Source: an uncultured Pelagibacteraceae bacterium (GTDB lineage: Bacteria; Pseudomonadota; Alphaproteobacteria; Pelagibacterales; Pelagibacteraceae). From it: 38,935 nucleotides of DNA. Position numbers and translations under genes: made by a program. The notes below the pieces were generated by a model. That model made no database searches, was not told the origin of the DNA, and saw only the letters and a program-made list of their open reading frames with translations. The stretch spans positions 1 through 38,935 of the forward strand of contig CACGZG010000011.1 in the NCBI GenBank assembly GCA_902577525.1, written 5' to 3'. Shown here one piece after another: positions 18,352 through 26,746 of the stretch (within the stretch, counting starts at the first letter, position 1; each line of letters starts with the position of its first letter).

Positions 18352-19497
18352 ATGGAATATTTCATCATTCTACTCATAGCTGTAATAGTTTATCTTCTCT
18401 ATTTACTTAATCAAAAAAAAAACAAATCAATAAATACCGCTACAATAATTAATAAAAGAGAGGAAAAAACCAAAAGAGTAATTATTGATGAACTTGAGGA
18501 TCAGTTTTTTGCATTAAATAAATTTAACATAATTAAATATGCAAATCCAAGTGCATTAAAAAGATTTGGAAGTAATTTAATTGATAAAAACATATCCTCT
18601 GTAATTCGAAAACCAGAATTAATAGAAAATATTGAAAAAGCTATTGTTGAAAATAAAACAAAAAATATTGACATTGAAATAGACCTCCCATCATATCAAT
18701 TTTATAAAATTTATATTATTCCTGGTCCAACTCATTTATTTACTGAACCAGATTCTGTTGTGTTATTTTTAAAAGATTTTACTGAAATTACAAAAGCACA
18801 AAAATTTAAAACTGATTTTGTCGCTAATGTAAGCCATGAATTAAGAACACCTTTAATGGCAATCAAAGGATCATTAGAAACAATTGAGGGCCCAGCGTCT
18901 GATGATGAAAAGGCTAAAAAAAAATTTATGAAAATAATGACTGATCAATCAAATAGAATGGAAAATTTAATTAATGATCTTTTAATACTCACAAGAATTG
19001 AATTAGAAGAACACATAAGGCCAAACTCTTTAGTTGATATAAATGATCTTTTCAAAACAATCATGAGTAATTTTGAGATTATTTTAAAAAGAAAGAAATT
19101 AAATATTAATTTATCTCTCGCTAATCCAACGATTGTTATTGGAGATGAAAAAAAATTACAAACTGTTTTTTCTAATCTTTTAGATAATGCAATTAAGTAT
19201 TCAAAGGAAAATAAGTCTATTTTTATATCAAGCAAAATTAGCGATGGTAAATTGTTAGAAAAAAATTTTATGATCAGTATTAAAGACGAAGGTGTTGGCA
19301 TTCCTCAAAGATATATTTCTAGAATCACAGAAAGATTTTTTAGGGTAGATCTTGAACAAAGTAACAAGGTTGGTGGAACTGGTTTAGGATTAGCTATTGT
19401 TAAACATATAGTTACTCAACATCGTGGACACTATGAGATTCTAAGTGAGGAAAACCAAGGAACTGAAATTCAAATTTATTTACCAGCGAAAACTTAA
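18352..19497 (+). CDS. phoR: Phosphate regulon sensor histidine kinase PhoR
   Basis: 381 aa. One N-terminal membrane helix (about 2-20) is followed by a PAS-like region (roughly 45-145), then the H-box FVANVSHELRTPL with His162, the N-box NLLDNAIKYS, the G1 box DEGVGIP, FFRVD and the G2 box GGTGLGLAIVKHI. It has no periplasmic sensor domain, as usual for PhoR, which senses phosphate through PstSCAB-PhoU. It should phosphorylate PhoB, encoded at 25544. It is shorter than E. coli PhoR (about 430 aa). PhoR and PhoB are split by the whole pst operon here. Confidence 0.92.
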   Translation: MEYFIILLIAVIVYLLYLLNQKKNKSINTATIINKREEKTKRVIIDELEDQFFALNKFNIIKYANPSALKRFGSNLIDKNISSVIRKPELIENIEKAIVENKTKNIDIEIDLPSYQFYKIYIIPGPTHLFTEPDSVVLFLKDFTEITKAQKFKTDFVANVSHELRTPLMAIKGSLETIEGPASDDEKAKKKFMKIMTDQSNRMENLINDLLILTRIELEEHIRPNSLVDINDLFKTIMSNFEIILKRKKLNINLSLANPTIVIGDEKKLQTVFSNLLDNAIKYSKENKSIFISSKISDGKLLEKNFMISIKDEGVGIPQRYISRITERFFRVDLEQSNKVGGTGLGLAIVKHIVTQHRGHYEILSEENQGTEIQIYLPAKT

Positions 19498-19515
19498 ATT
19501 TAAAAAATATTATAT

Positions 19516-19555
19516 TGTAATAGTTTTAGAAGGTTTTTTTAACAATTCTTTACTT
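19516..19555 (+). promoter_or_regulatory. Weak Pho-box-like repeats before the secreted orphan gene
   Basis: TGTAATA (19516-19522), TTTAACA (19538-19544) and TTTACTT (19549-19555) lie in register at multiples of 11 bp, 34 bp before the ATG at 19589. One position in the series (19527) does not match. Degenerate enough to be chance, but it is in the right place for a Pho-regulated gene. Confidence 0.3.
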
Positions 19556-19588
19556 GATTAATGTTAATCTTTTAATTAATTTTTTTAT

Positions 19589-20197
19589 ATGGTTAAAATA
19601 TTCAAAAATATTTTGATTTTTGCTTTTTTATTAAGCTCTATAACAACTAGTGTTTTTTCTAAAGATATCACAACATTATTAAGAAATCAGCAACTTACAG
19701 TTTTTGATATTGGAATTTTTAGATTAGAGGCAGATTTGAAAACTTCATATCCTTCTATTAAAGATCATTTAGAAGTTACTGAAGCTGAATTTTATACAGA
19801 CGTAGTTACCTCGTATTCTAAAAATTCAATTGATTTAATTGTTTCTGTTCCTATGAATAGAAATCTCAAGAAGGAAAATTATTTTTCAGATTCTTTTAGA
19901 TGTAGGAATATTTTTAATTCTGTAAGAAATTTTTTATTGAGGAATGAAAATTTGAGTAATTATAGATATACTATGGCTACAAGCTATTTAACCTCTATAT
20001 TTTCAACCCCAAGTTCATGGCCAAGCTGGAGATATGATGAAGAAATTAGAGAGGAATTAGTAAACTTAGTAAAACTAGAAATAACTTTACGTCCAACCAA
20101 AGAACTAGCTCTTAATGAACAGGTAAACCCTGTTTCATGTATTGGTGGCTTAGAAACTGATATTGATCAAATAATTATATCAAAAAAATACAACTAA
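19589..20197 (+). CDS. Secreted protein of unknown function between phoR and pstS
   Basis: 202 aa. I do not recognise a family. The first 25 residues form a clear signal peptide (MVKIFKNILIFAFLLSSITTSVFSKD, read as a Lys-containing start, hydrophobic core and likely cleavage near VFS-K). The mature part is about 177 aa, mixed alpha/beta in appearance, with two cysteines (FRCRN and SCIGG) that could form a disulphide in the periplasm. It sits between phoR and pstS on the same strand and has a weak Pho-box-like repeat upstream, so a role in phosphate stress is likely by association. Possibilities include a periplasmic binding or assembly factor; nothing in the sequence decides. Confidence 0.8.
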   Translation: MVKIFKNILIFAFLLSSITTSVFSKDITTLLRNQQLTVFDIGIFRLEADLKTSYPSIKDHLEVTEAEFYTDVVTSYSKNSIDLIVSVPMNRNLKKENYFSDSFRCRNIFNSVRNFLLRNENLSNYRYTMATSYLTSIFSTPSSWPSWRYDEEIREELVNLVKLEITLRPTKELALNEQVNPVSCIGGLETDIDQIIISKKYN

Positions 20198-20208
20198 AAA
20201 GTTACCTT

Positions 20209-20237
20209 TTTAACAAAAGTGTAACAATTCTGTAATA
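20209..20237 (+). promoter_or_regulatory. PhoB box upstream of pstS
   Basis: Three in-phase direct repeats at 11-bp period: TTTAACA (20209-20215), TGTAACA (20220-20226) and TGTAATA (20231-20237), each separated by 4 bp. This is the expected PhoB layout and lies 70 bp before pstS, the classic Pho target. AATAAA at 20248-20253 or TAATAT at 20233-20238 could act as the -10 element. Confidence 0.75.
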
Positions 20238-20306
20238 TTAAAGATTCAATAAATTTATACGAGTCAATCATCTTTTAATTAATAAATAACGAAAGGATTA
20301 AAGATA

Positions 20307-21338
20307 ATGAAAAAACTAACTATAGTAATTGCTTCTTTAGTTGCACTTTCAATTGCAACTGTTGCTCAAGCAAGAGATCAAATTAAGATAGTTGGTTCTT
20401 CTACAGTATTCCCTTATGCAACAGTTGTTGCTGAAAGATTTGGTGGTTCAGGATTTAAAACTCCTGTAATCGAGTCTACTGGTACTGGTGGTGGAGCTAA
20501 ACTATTCTGTGCTGGTGTAGGTGAACAACATCCAGATATTACAAACGCATCAAGAGCTATGAAAGATAAAGAAAAAGCTCTATGTAAGAAAAATGGTGTT
20601 AATGATATCGTTGAGATCGTAATTGGTAACGATGGTATTACATTAGCTTACAGCAAAGATGCAAAACCAGTAAACTTTACTAAAGAACAATTATATTTAG
20701 CACTTGCTGCTCATACAGTTGTTGATGGTAAATTAGTTCCAAATATTTATAAAACTTGGGACCAAATTGACCCTAGCTTACCAAAACAAAAAATTTCAGT
20801 GATGATCCCACCAGGAACATCAGGAACTAGAGATGCTTGGAATTCTTTAGTAATGAAAAAAGGTATGACTAAAGAAGCTAAAGCTCTTTATAAAGCTGGT
20901 TTTGAAGCTGGAAATAAAAAATACAAAAAACCTCAAAAACTTTACAGAGAAGATGGTGCTGCTATTGAAGTTGGAGAAAACGATAGTTTAATCATCCAAA
21001 AGTTAACTCAAGATAAAGAAATGTTTGGTTTCTTTGGTTTCAGTTATTTCTTAGCTGCAAAAGATAAATTGCAAGCAGCAAGTATTGATGGTGGACAACC
21101 GTCATTAAAGTCTATTCAAGACTACAGTTATGCTGTTGCTAGACCTTTATTCTTCTACGTGAAAAAAGCACACGTTGGAGTAATTCCAGGCTTACATGAG
21201 TTTGTGAAAGAATTCACAACTAAGAAAGCTATTGGAAAAGGTGGTTACTTAGCAGACATTGGTTTAGTGCCATTAGACTCTAAGTTGTATAAAACAACTA
21301 GAACTAATGCTACGAAGCTAGTTGCTATGGGTGATTAA
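20307..21338 (+). CDS. pstS: Phosphate ABC transporter, periplasmic phosphate-binding protein PstS
   Basis: 343 aa. Signal peptide with Lys-Lys start and cleavage at about AQA-RD (residue 22). Phosphate-contacting loops are visible: VGSSTVFPYA (about 29-38), STGTGGGAK, and PPGTSGTRDAW. It binds phosphate in the periplasm for PstCAB. The ribosome site GAAAGGA precedes the ATG, and codon choice shows the C-ending preference of a highly expressed gene. A Pho box lies upstream and a strong terminator follows, separating it from pstC. In PstS-type sequences with SGTGGG loops arsenate can be a weaker competitor, which fits the ars genes further on. Confidence 0.95.
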   Translation: MKKLTIVIASLVALSIATVAQARDQIKIVGSSTVFPYATVVAERFGGSGFKTPVIESTGTGGGAKLFCAGVGEQHPDITNASRAMKDKEKALCKKNGVNDIVEIVIGNDGITLAYSKDAKPVNFTKEQLYLALAAHTVVDGKLVPNIYKTWDQIDPSLPKQKISVMIPPGTSGTRDAWNSLVMKKGMTKEAKALYKAGFEAGNKKYKKPQKLYREDGAAIEVGENDSLIIQKLTQDKEMFGFFGFSYFLAAKDKLQAASIDGGQPSLKSIQDYSYAVARPLFFYVKKAHVGVIPGLHEFVKEFTTKKAIGKGGYLADIGLVPLDSKLYKTTRTNATKLVAMGD

Positions 21339-21362
21339 TTATTCCTCAGTTAACAAATGATT

Positions 21363-21394
21363 AAAAAGGGGGTCTTTTTAGACCCCTTTTTTTT
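21363..21394 (+). terminator. Intrinsic terminator after pstS
   Basis: Inverted repeat GGGGTCT (21369-21375) and AGACCCC (21380-21386) around a TTTT loop, with five A before and eight T after. It begins 25 bp after the pstS stop and ends 36 bp before the pstC start, so readthrough is needed to express pstCAB-phoU-phoB from the pstS promoter. Confidence 0.92.
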
Positions 21395-21429
21395 AAAAAA
21401 AGAGTAAAGTCCTCACTTAAGGAGATTCT

Positions 21430-22815
21430 GTGAACTTAATATTATTTACATTTATTGTTCTTCTAGGTTTCACAAGCTATTATTTTGGACGCAAAAAAGC
21501 ATATACAATTCAATCTACAAAAAAAAGATTAACCGCATTACCACAATTTTATGGTTATTATCTTGCAATCTGGTGTGCAATACCAGCCTTTATAATTTTT
21601 TCATTATGGGCAATTTTTGAGCCCACAATTGTAAAACTATTAATCTTAAGTGATTATTCAAATCAAGGTTATCTTGATGATGAATTAAATTTAATATACG
21701 AAAAAACAAAAGCATTGTCTCGAGGTCAATTCACTGGAGAAATTACACCTTTTATTGAGGCTTCAGCTGAAAAATATTTAAGTCTTCGATCAATAGCTCA
21801 AAGTTCAAAAGTTGTTATAGTATTATCTGCAATTATTGCCTCTGTTGCTTATGCATATAAAAGAATTTCATCTAATTCTAGAACAAGAGAACCAGTTGAA
21901 AAATTTTTGAACGCAGTTTTATTTACAGCTTCTTTAGCTGCAATATTAACTACTGTTGGAATAGTTTTTTCACTTATATTTCAAACCATAGATTTTTTTA
22001 AAGTAATTCCATTATTTGATTTTGTCTTTGGAACTCACTGGTATCCAGCAAAAGCTTTTGTTAGAGATTCTTCTGAGGCTTTAGATCCGACAATGTATTC
22101 AGATACTTTTGGAGCAGTCCCTATTTTTGCAGGTACTTTTTTTATTGCATTTATTGCTATGTGCGTTGCTATCCCAATTGGATTAATGAGTGGAATTTAT
22201 TTAGCTGAATATGCATCAACTAAAGTTAGACAATATGCAAAACCATTAATTGAAATTTTAGCTGGTATACCAACAGTTGTTTATGGTTTTTTTGCTGCCC
22301 TAACTGTTGGACCATTTTTGAAAGAATTAGGAACTTCAATGGGTCTTGAAGTTTCGGCTGAAAGTGCTTTAGCAGCAGGAGGGGTAATGGGTATAATGAT
22401 CATACCATTTATTTCAAGTTTAAGTGACGATGTAATTACAAGTGTGCCTCAAAGTTTAAGAGATGGAAGTTACGCTATGGGAGCAACTAAATCAGAAACA
22501 ATTAAGAGAGTTATTTTTCCCGCGGCATTGCCGGGGATAGTTGGATCTATTTTACTTGGTGTTTCAAGAGCTATTGGAGAAACAATGATAGTTGTTATGG
22601 CCTCTGGTTTAGCTGCTAATTTAACTTTAAATCCTTTAGAGTCTACTTCAACGATTACAGCTCAAATTGTAGTTATTCTAATTGGTGATCAAGCTTTTGG
22701 CGACCCAAAAACGCAAGCTGCTTTTGCTTTAGGTATGTCATTATTTTTAGTAACACTTTGTTTAAATATTGTGGCCTTAAGAGTTGTTAAAAAATATAGA
22801 GAAAAATATGAATAA
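21430..22815 (+). CDS. pstC: Phosphate ABC transporter permease PstC
   Basis: 461 aa inner-membrane permease, longer than the roughly 320-aa E. coli PstC because of an extra N-terminal membrane and periplasmic region (first about 200 residues), a form common in Alphaproteobacteria. The transport domain has the PstC-type EILAGIPTVVYGFFA and the ATPase-contact loop with MGATKSETIKRVIFPAALPGI and GETMIVVM. Start is a GTG preceded by GGAGA at 21421-21425. Its last eight bases overlap the start of pstA. Confidence 0.93.
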   Translation: MNLILFTFIVLLGFTSYYFGRKKAYTIQSTKKRLTALPQFYGYYLAIWCAIPAFIIFSLWAIFEPTIVKLLILSDYSNQGYLDDELNLIYEKTKALSRGQFTGEITPFIEASAEKYLSLRSIAQSSKVVIVLSAIIASVAYAYKRISSNSRTREPVEKFLNAVLFTASLAAILTTVGIVFSLIFQTIDFFKVIPLFDFVFGTHWYPAKAFVRDSSEALDPTMYSDTFGAVPIFAGTFFIAFIAMCVAIPIGLMSGIYLAEYASTKVRQYAKPLIEILAGIPTVVYGFFAALTVGPFLKELGTSMGLEVSAESALAAGGVMGIMIIPFISSLSDDVITSVPQSLRDGSYAMGATKSETIKRVIFPAALPGIVGSILLGVSRAIGETMIVVMASGLAANLTLNPLESTSTITAQIVVILIGDQAFGDPKTQAAFALGMSLFLVTLCLNIVALRVVKKYREKYE

Positions 22816-24076
22816 AAATAAAGAACAATTATTAAATAAAAGATATAAAGCTGAACAGCGATTTCGCTTATACGGTCTGAGTGCAATTTTTATGGCACTT
22901 TTATTTTTAACAATCTTTATTTTTAAAATTTTTTCAACTGGCTATTCAGCTTTTCAAAAAACATGGCTTATTGTTCCAGTAACTTTCGATGCTGAATTAA
23001 TGATGTTAGACCAAAATCCTTCTAAAGAAGATTTACAGGACGCTGATTATTACGATATAGCATTAAAATCAATGGCTGATTTAGATCCAAACGCCAATGA
23101 AGATCAAGAAAATGAATTGAAGAGAATGGTGTCTTATTTTTTTGAAAAAGAAATTAAAAATGAACTTTTAAATGACCCTAATTTAATAGGAAAAACAAAG
23201 GAAGTTTATCTAACTGCTTCAGATGATTTAGACCAAGTCTTTAAAGGAAATTATCCAAGAGATTTACCTGAAGACCAAAGAAGAGTAAGCGATTATCAAT
23301 TAAAAATTTTTGATCAACTTGTTGCAAATGGTAAGGTTGAAAGTAAATTTAATATTAGTTTTTTTACAAATGCTGACTCAAGAGAAGCAGAGCTAGCTGG
23401 AATAGCAAGTTCATTTATGGGCTCAATTTTTTCTATACTTGTTTGTTTAATGATAGCTTTTCCTGTAGCGGTTCTAGCAGCAATCTATCTTGAAGAATTT
23501 GCCCCTAAAAATAGATTTACTGATTTTATTGAAGTAAATATAAATAACTTAGCAGCAGTTCCATCTATAGTTTTTGGTCTATTAGGGTTAGGAGTTTTAT
23601 TGGCTATATTTCAATTACCAAGATCTACCCCATTAGTTGGAGGTATCACTTTGTCCTTAATGACCTTACCAACAATAATTATAGCTGCTAGAGCATCATT
23701 AAAAGCGGTTCCACCAAGTATAAGAGAGGCAGCACTTGCTATGGGAGCAAGTCGAATGCAAACCACAATGCATCATACAGTTCCTCTTTCTATGCCTGGT
23801 ACGTTATCAGGAACAATAATTGGTTTAGCTCAAGCTTTAGGAGAAACCGCACCCCTCATTTTAATTGGAATGGTTGCTTTTGTTAACACGATACCTGGAT
23901 CGCCTATGGATCCTGCTGCAAGTTTACCAGTTCAAATTTATATTTGGGCTGAAAGTGCTGAAAGGGGATTTGTAGAAAAAGTATCGGCATGTATAATGGT
24001 CTTACTTGGCTTTTTAATAATAATGAATTTATTTGCCCAAATAATAAGACATAAGTTTGAGAAAAAATGGAGTTAA
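22808..24076 (+). CDS. pstA: Phosphate ABC transporter permease PstA
   Basis: 422 aa, starting at the ATG that overlaps the end of pstC by eight bases; a further in-frame ATG at 22784 lies inside pstC and is unlikely. One N-terminal helix, then a soluble region of about 140 residues rich in Asp/Glu, then a normal PstA transport domain with [17 protein letters not shown] and [23 protein letters not shown] (ATPase-contact loop) and [11 protein letters not shown]. The extended N-terminal half mirrors that of PstC. It pairs with PstC in the phosphate channel. Confidence 0.93.
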   Translation: MNKNKEQLLNKRYKAEQRFRLYGLSAIFMALLFLTIFIFKIFSTGYSAFQKTWLIVPVTFDAELMMLDQNPSKEDLQDADYYDIALKSMADLDPNANEDQENELKRMVSYFFEKEIKNELLNDPNLIGKTKEVYLTASDDLDQVFKGNYPRDLPEDQRRVSDYQLKIFDQLVANGKVESKFNISFFTNADSREAELAGIASSFMGSIFSILVCLMIAFPVAVLAAIYLEEFAPKNRFTDFIEVNINNLAAVPSIVFGLLGLGVLLAIFQLPRSTPLVGGITLSLMTLPTIIIAARASLKAVPPSIREAALAMGASRMQTTMHHTVPLSMPGTLSGTIIGLAQALGETAPLILIGMVAFVNTIPGSPMDPAASLPVQIYIWAESAERGFVEKVSACIMVLLGFLIIMNLFAQIIRHKFEKKWS

Positions 24077-24077
24077 A

Positions 24078-24833
24078 ATGATAAAGATTAAAGCAAAAGA
24101 TGTTGATGTTTTTTATGGAAAAAAACAAGCGCTCTTTAATATAAGTTTAGATATTGAGGAAAATCAAGTAACGGCATTAATTGGTCCATCTGGTTGTGGT
24201 AAATCAACTTTCCTAAGATGTCTTAATAGAATGAATGATGTAATTGATATCTGTAGTGTTAAAGGAGAAATTTTAATTAATGATTTTAATATCAATGATA
24301 AAAGTTGTGATGTCGTAAGACTAAGAGAAAAAATTGGTATGGTTTTTCAAAAACCCAATCCTTTCCCAAAAACTTTATATGAAAATGTATCTTACGGTCC
24401 AACAATTCATGGTATGGCTCAATCAAAACAAGAAATGGATGAAATTGTTGAAACTAGTTTGAAAAAGGCTGCACTATGGGAAGAGGTAAAAGATAGGTTG
24501 CATGAACCTGGAACTGGATTATCTGGAGGACAACAGCAAAGACTTTGTATTGCTAGAGCGATTTCTGTAAGACCTGAAGTTATATTAATGGATGAACCTT
24601 GTTCAGCATTAGATCCAATAGCAACAGCACAAATTGAAGAATTGATTGATGAGTTAAAAAAAGAGCACACAATAATAATTGTAACTCATTCTATGGCTCA
24701 AGCAGCACGTGTTTCTCAAAATACAGGTTTTTTTCATTTAGGACAATTGATTGAACATGGATCTACTGATAAAATATTTAAGAATCCTGATAATAAAAAA
24801 ACGCAAGATTATATAACAGGGAGGTTCGGATAA
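24078..24833 (+). CDS. pstB: Phosphate ABC transporter ATP-binding protein PstB
   Basis: 251 aa, starting at the ATG one base after the pstA stop, with GGAG just upstream; the longer frame from 24057 lies in pstA. Motifs: Walker [10 protein letters not shown]-loop [15 protein letters not shown] (the PstB-specific form), signature [14 protein letters not shown], Walker [14 protein letters not shown] and H-loop [12 protein letters not shown]. It powers phosphate import. Its stop overlaps the start of phoU by one base (TAATG). Confidence 0.96.
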   Translation: MIKIKAKDVDVFYGKKQALFNISLDIEENQVTALIGPSGCGKSTFLRCLNRMNDVIDICSVKGEILINDFNINDKSCDVVRLREKIGMVFQKPNPFPKTLYENVSYGPTIHGMAQSKQEMDEIVETSLKKAALWEEVKDRLHEPGTGLSGGQQQRLCIARAISVRPEVILMDEPCSALDPIATAQIEELIDELKKEHTIIIVTHSMAQAARVSQNTGFFHLGQLIEHGSTDKIFKNPDNKKTQDYITGRFG

Positions 24834-25540
24834 TGTCTGAAGCACCACATACAGTCAAATCTTACGAAGAAGAACTAAAAAATCTTAATGCTAATATAAT
24901 TAAAATGGGAAGTGCATGTGAAGATTCTTTAGGTAAAGCAATTCAAGCCATTACAACAAGAGATACCAATATTGCAGAAGCTGTTATTCAAGAAGATGAA
25001 AAAATAGATAAATATGAGACTTTAATTGAACAGCAAGTTGTGAATTTAATTGCTTTAAGACAACCTATGGCAATTGATTTAAGAGAGACAGTAACGGCTT
25101 TGAAAATGTCTTCAGATTTAGAAAGAATAGGTGATTTAGCAAAAAATATATCCAAGAGAACACTTTTGCTTAACGAAAATCTTCCAAAGAACTTGGTAGA
25201 CTCATTGAATAGAGTATCTACCAATGTTCAAAAACAATTAAAATCAACATTAGATGCTTATCTAGAAAGATCTGCGCCAATGGCAGTAAATGTTTGGGAA
25301 GGTGATGAGCAAATAGATGATCTTACAAATCTTTGTATGCAAGAAGTTATAAAATATCTTAAAGAAAATGAAAAAAATTTAGAAGATGGAACCCATTTAT
25401 TGTTTGTAACTAAAAACATAGAGCGTATTGGTGATCATACTACAAATGTTGCAGAACAAGTTTATTATTTAGTTAAAGGCGAATATTTAGAAGGTGATAG
25501 ACCCAAGGGAACAGAGCCAATTGTAACCGGAGAAAAATGA
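24833..25540 (+). CDS. phoU: Phosphate signalling complex protein PhoU
   Basis: 235 aa, all helical, with two PhoU repeats. The metal-binding motifs E-R-I-G-D occur in each (ERIGDLAKNISKR and ERIGDHTTNVAEQVYYLV). It links the Pst transporter to PhoR and holds the Pho response off when phosphate is plentiful. It overlaps pstB by one base and is followed three bases later by phoB. Confidence 0.95.
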   Translation: MSEAPHTVKSYEEELKNLNANIIKMGSACEDSLGKAIQAITTRDTNIAEAVIQEDEKIDKYETLIEQQVVNLIALRQPMAIDLRETVTALKMSSDLERIGDLAKNISKRTLLLNENLPKNLVDSLNRVSTNVQKQLKSTLDAYLERSAPMAVNVWEGDEQIDDLTNLCMQEVIKYLKENEKNLEDGTHLLFVTKNIERIGDHTTNVAEQVYYLVKGEYLEGDRPKGTEPIVTGEK

Positions 25541-25543
25541 TTT

Positions 25544-26227
25544 ATGTCAGCTCATGTTTTCATAGCTGAAGATGAAGCATCAATTGTTAGTTTGTTAAAG
25601 TACAATCTTGAAAAAGAAGGTTATAAAGTCAGTCATTCAGAAAATGGAGAAGATGCTCTTAAACAAATAAAATTAAAACAGCCAGATTTAATATTAATGG
25701 ATTGGATGTTACCAGAATTATCTGGTGTTGAAATTTGTAAAAACTTAAAAAAAGATAATAAGTTTAATGATATTCCTGTCATTATGTTAACTGCAAAAGG
25801 GGAGGAAGAGGACAAATTAAAAGCATTTGATACAGGTGCAGATGATTATGTAACTAAACCTTTTAGTCAAAAAGAATTGAATGCTAGAATTAAATCTTTA
25901 TTGAGAAGATCTAAACCTCAATCATCATCAGACATTGTAGAATTTACTGATTTAAAAATAGATCGGATTACAAAAAGAGTTTATAGAAAAGATAAAGAAA
26001 TTACTTTGGGTCCAACTGAATTTAAACTCTTAGATTTTTTTATCAAAAATCCAAAAAGAGTTTATTCAAGAGAACAACTCTTAAACAATGTTTGGGGAGA
26101 AAATATATATGTTGAGTCTAGAACAGTTGATGTTCATATTAGAAGATTAAGACAAGCAATTAACATACAAAATACAAAACCTTTAATTAGAACAGTAAGA
26201 TCAGCTGGTTATTCTTTAGAATCTTGA
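25544..26227 (+). CDS. phoB: Phosphate regulon response regulator PhoB
   Basis: 227 aa OmpR-type regulator. Receiver domain with acidic pocket E9/D10, phosphoacceptor D53 (LILMDWMLPE), conserved Thr in MLTAKGEEEDK and Lys in YVTKPFSQKEL. The C-terminal winged helix includes ITLGPTEFKLLDFF and the recognition helix ESRTVDVHIRRLRQAI, very close to PhoB. Phosphorylated PhoB would bind the TGTAACA-type repeats reported here. Its 3' end overlaps the convergent sixA-like gene by 19 bp. Confidence 0.95.
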   Translation: MSAHVFIAEDEASIVSLLKYNLEKEGYKVSHSENGEDALKQIKLKQPDLILMDWMLPELSGVEICKNLKKDNKFNDIPVIMLTAKGEEEDKLKAFDTGADDYVTKPFSQKELNARIKSLLRRSKPQSSSDIVEFTDLKIDRITKRVYRKDKEITLGPTEFKLLDFFIKNPKRVYSREQLLNNVWGENIYVESRTVDVHIRRLRQAINIQNTKPLIRTVRSAGYSLES

Positions 26228-26733
26228 AGATCTTTGGGTCTTATAAATTTTTTTAATACTCCCTTTTTCTCAACTTCATTCCAGGATTTAATATCAAACT
26301 CAATTTTTGCAAATGCTGCTGTTGGGAATTTATAATTCATTAGTTTAAAATTATTCGTATTATGATTTTTTGTAAGATTTCGTACTAAATTTTTCACTGA
26401 TGGTTCATGGTTTATAATCAAAATTGATTTATATTCACTGGATATTTCTTTAATTTTTTTTACAATTGCATTCTCATCAACTAAATATAAATCTTTTGAA
26501 AAATAAACTTTTTTTGGCTTATTAATTTTCTTGGATAAAATTTGAAAAGTTTTTTTTGTTCTTTTTGATGATGAAATTAATGCATAATCAAATTCAAATT
26601 TTTTTTTAACAAAAAATTCACAAATCATTTTTGCATTTTTCTTGCCTCTTTTAGTAAGTGGTCTATCAAAATCATTAATACTTAAATCATCCCAACTAGA
26701 TTTTGCGTGTCTCATGACGTATAATTGATACAT
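26209..26733 (-). CDS. sixA: SixA-like histidine phosphatase
   Basis: 174 aa, starting at MYQLYVMRHAKSSWDD; the frame is open 31 codons further upstream but that would lie inside ppk. It is a histidine-phosphatase (phosphoglycerate mutase branch) protein with catalytic RHAK at residues 8-11, FDRPLTKRG, and second His in INHEPSV. SixA removes phosphate from phosphohistidine in signalling proteins in E. coli; in this family the substrate is otherwise often unknown. It is convergent with phoB (19-bp overlap) and divergent from ppk with 13 bp between the starts. Confidence 0.82.
   Translation of the reverse strand: MYQLYVMRHAKSSWDDLSINDFDRPLTKRGKKNAKMICEFFVKKKFEFDYALISSSKRTKKTFQILSKKINKPKKVYFSKDLYLVDENAIVKKIKEISSEYKSILIINHEPSVKNLVRNLTKNHNTNNFKLMNYKFPTAAFAKIEFDIKSWNEVEKKGVLKKFIRPKDLQDSKE
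26720..26725 (+). promoter_or_regulatory. Candidate -10 element for ppk inside the sixA-like gene
   Basis: A perfect TATAAT lies 21 bp before the ppk ATG, within the first codons of the divergent sixA-like gene. No good -35 hexamer is present at 16-18 bp upstream (TAGATT at best), which could mean activator dependence or chance. Confidence 0.35.
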
Positions 26734-26746
26734 AAAATCTAAATAT

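Noticed and set aside
22784-22807. Longer N-terminus for PstA (likewise for PstB from 24057, AapM from 6867, XthA from 37991, SixA from 26826)
   Set aside because: The extensions lie inside neighbouring genes and precede the conserved starts; the chosen ATGs are at tight junctions with the preceding genes or at the first family-like residues.
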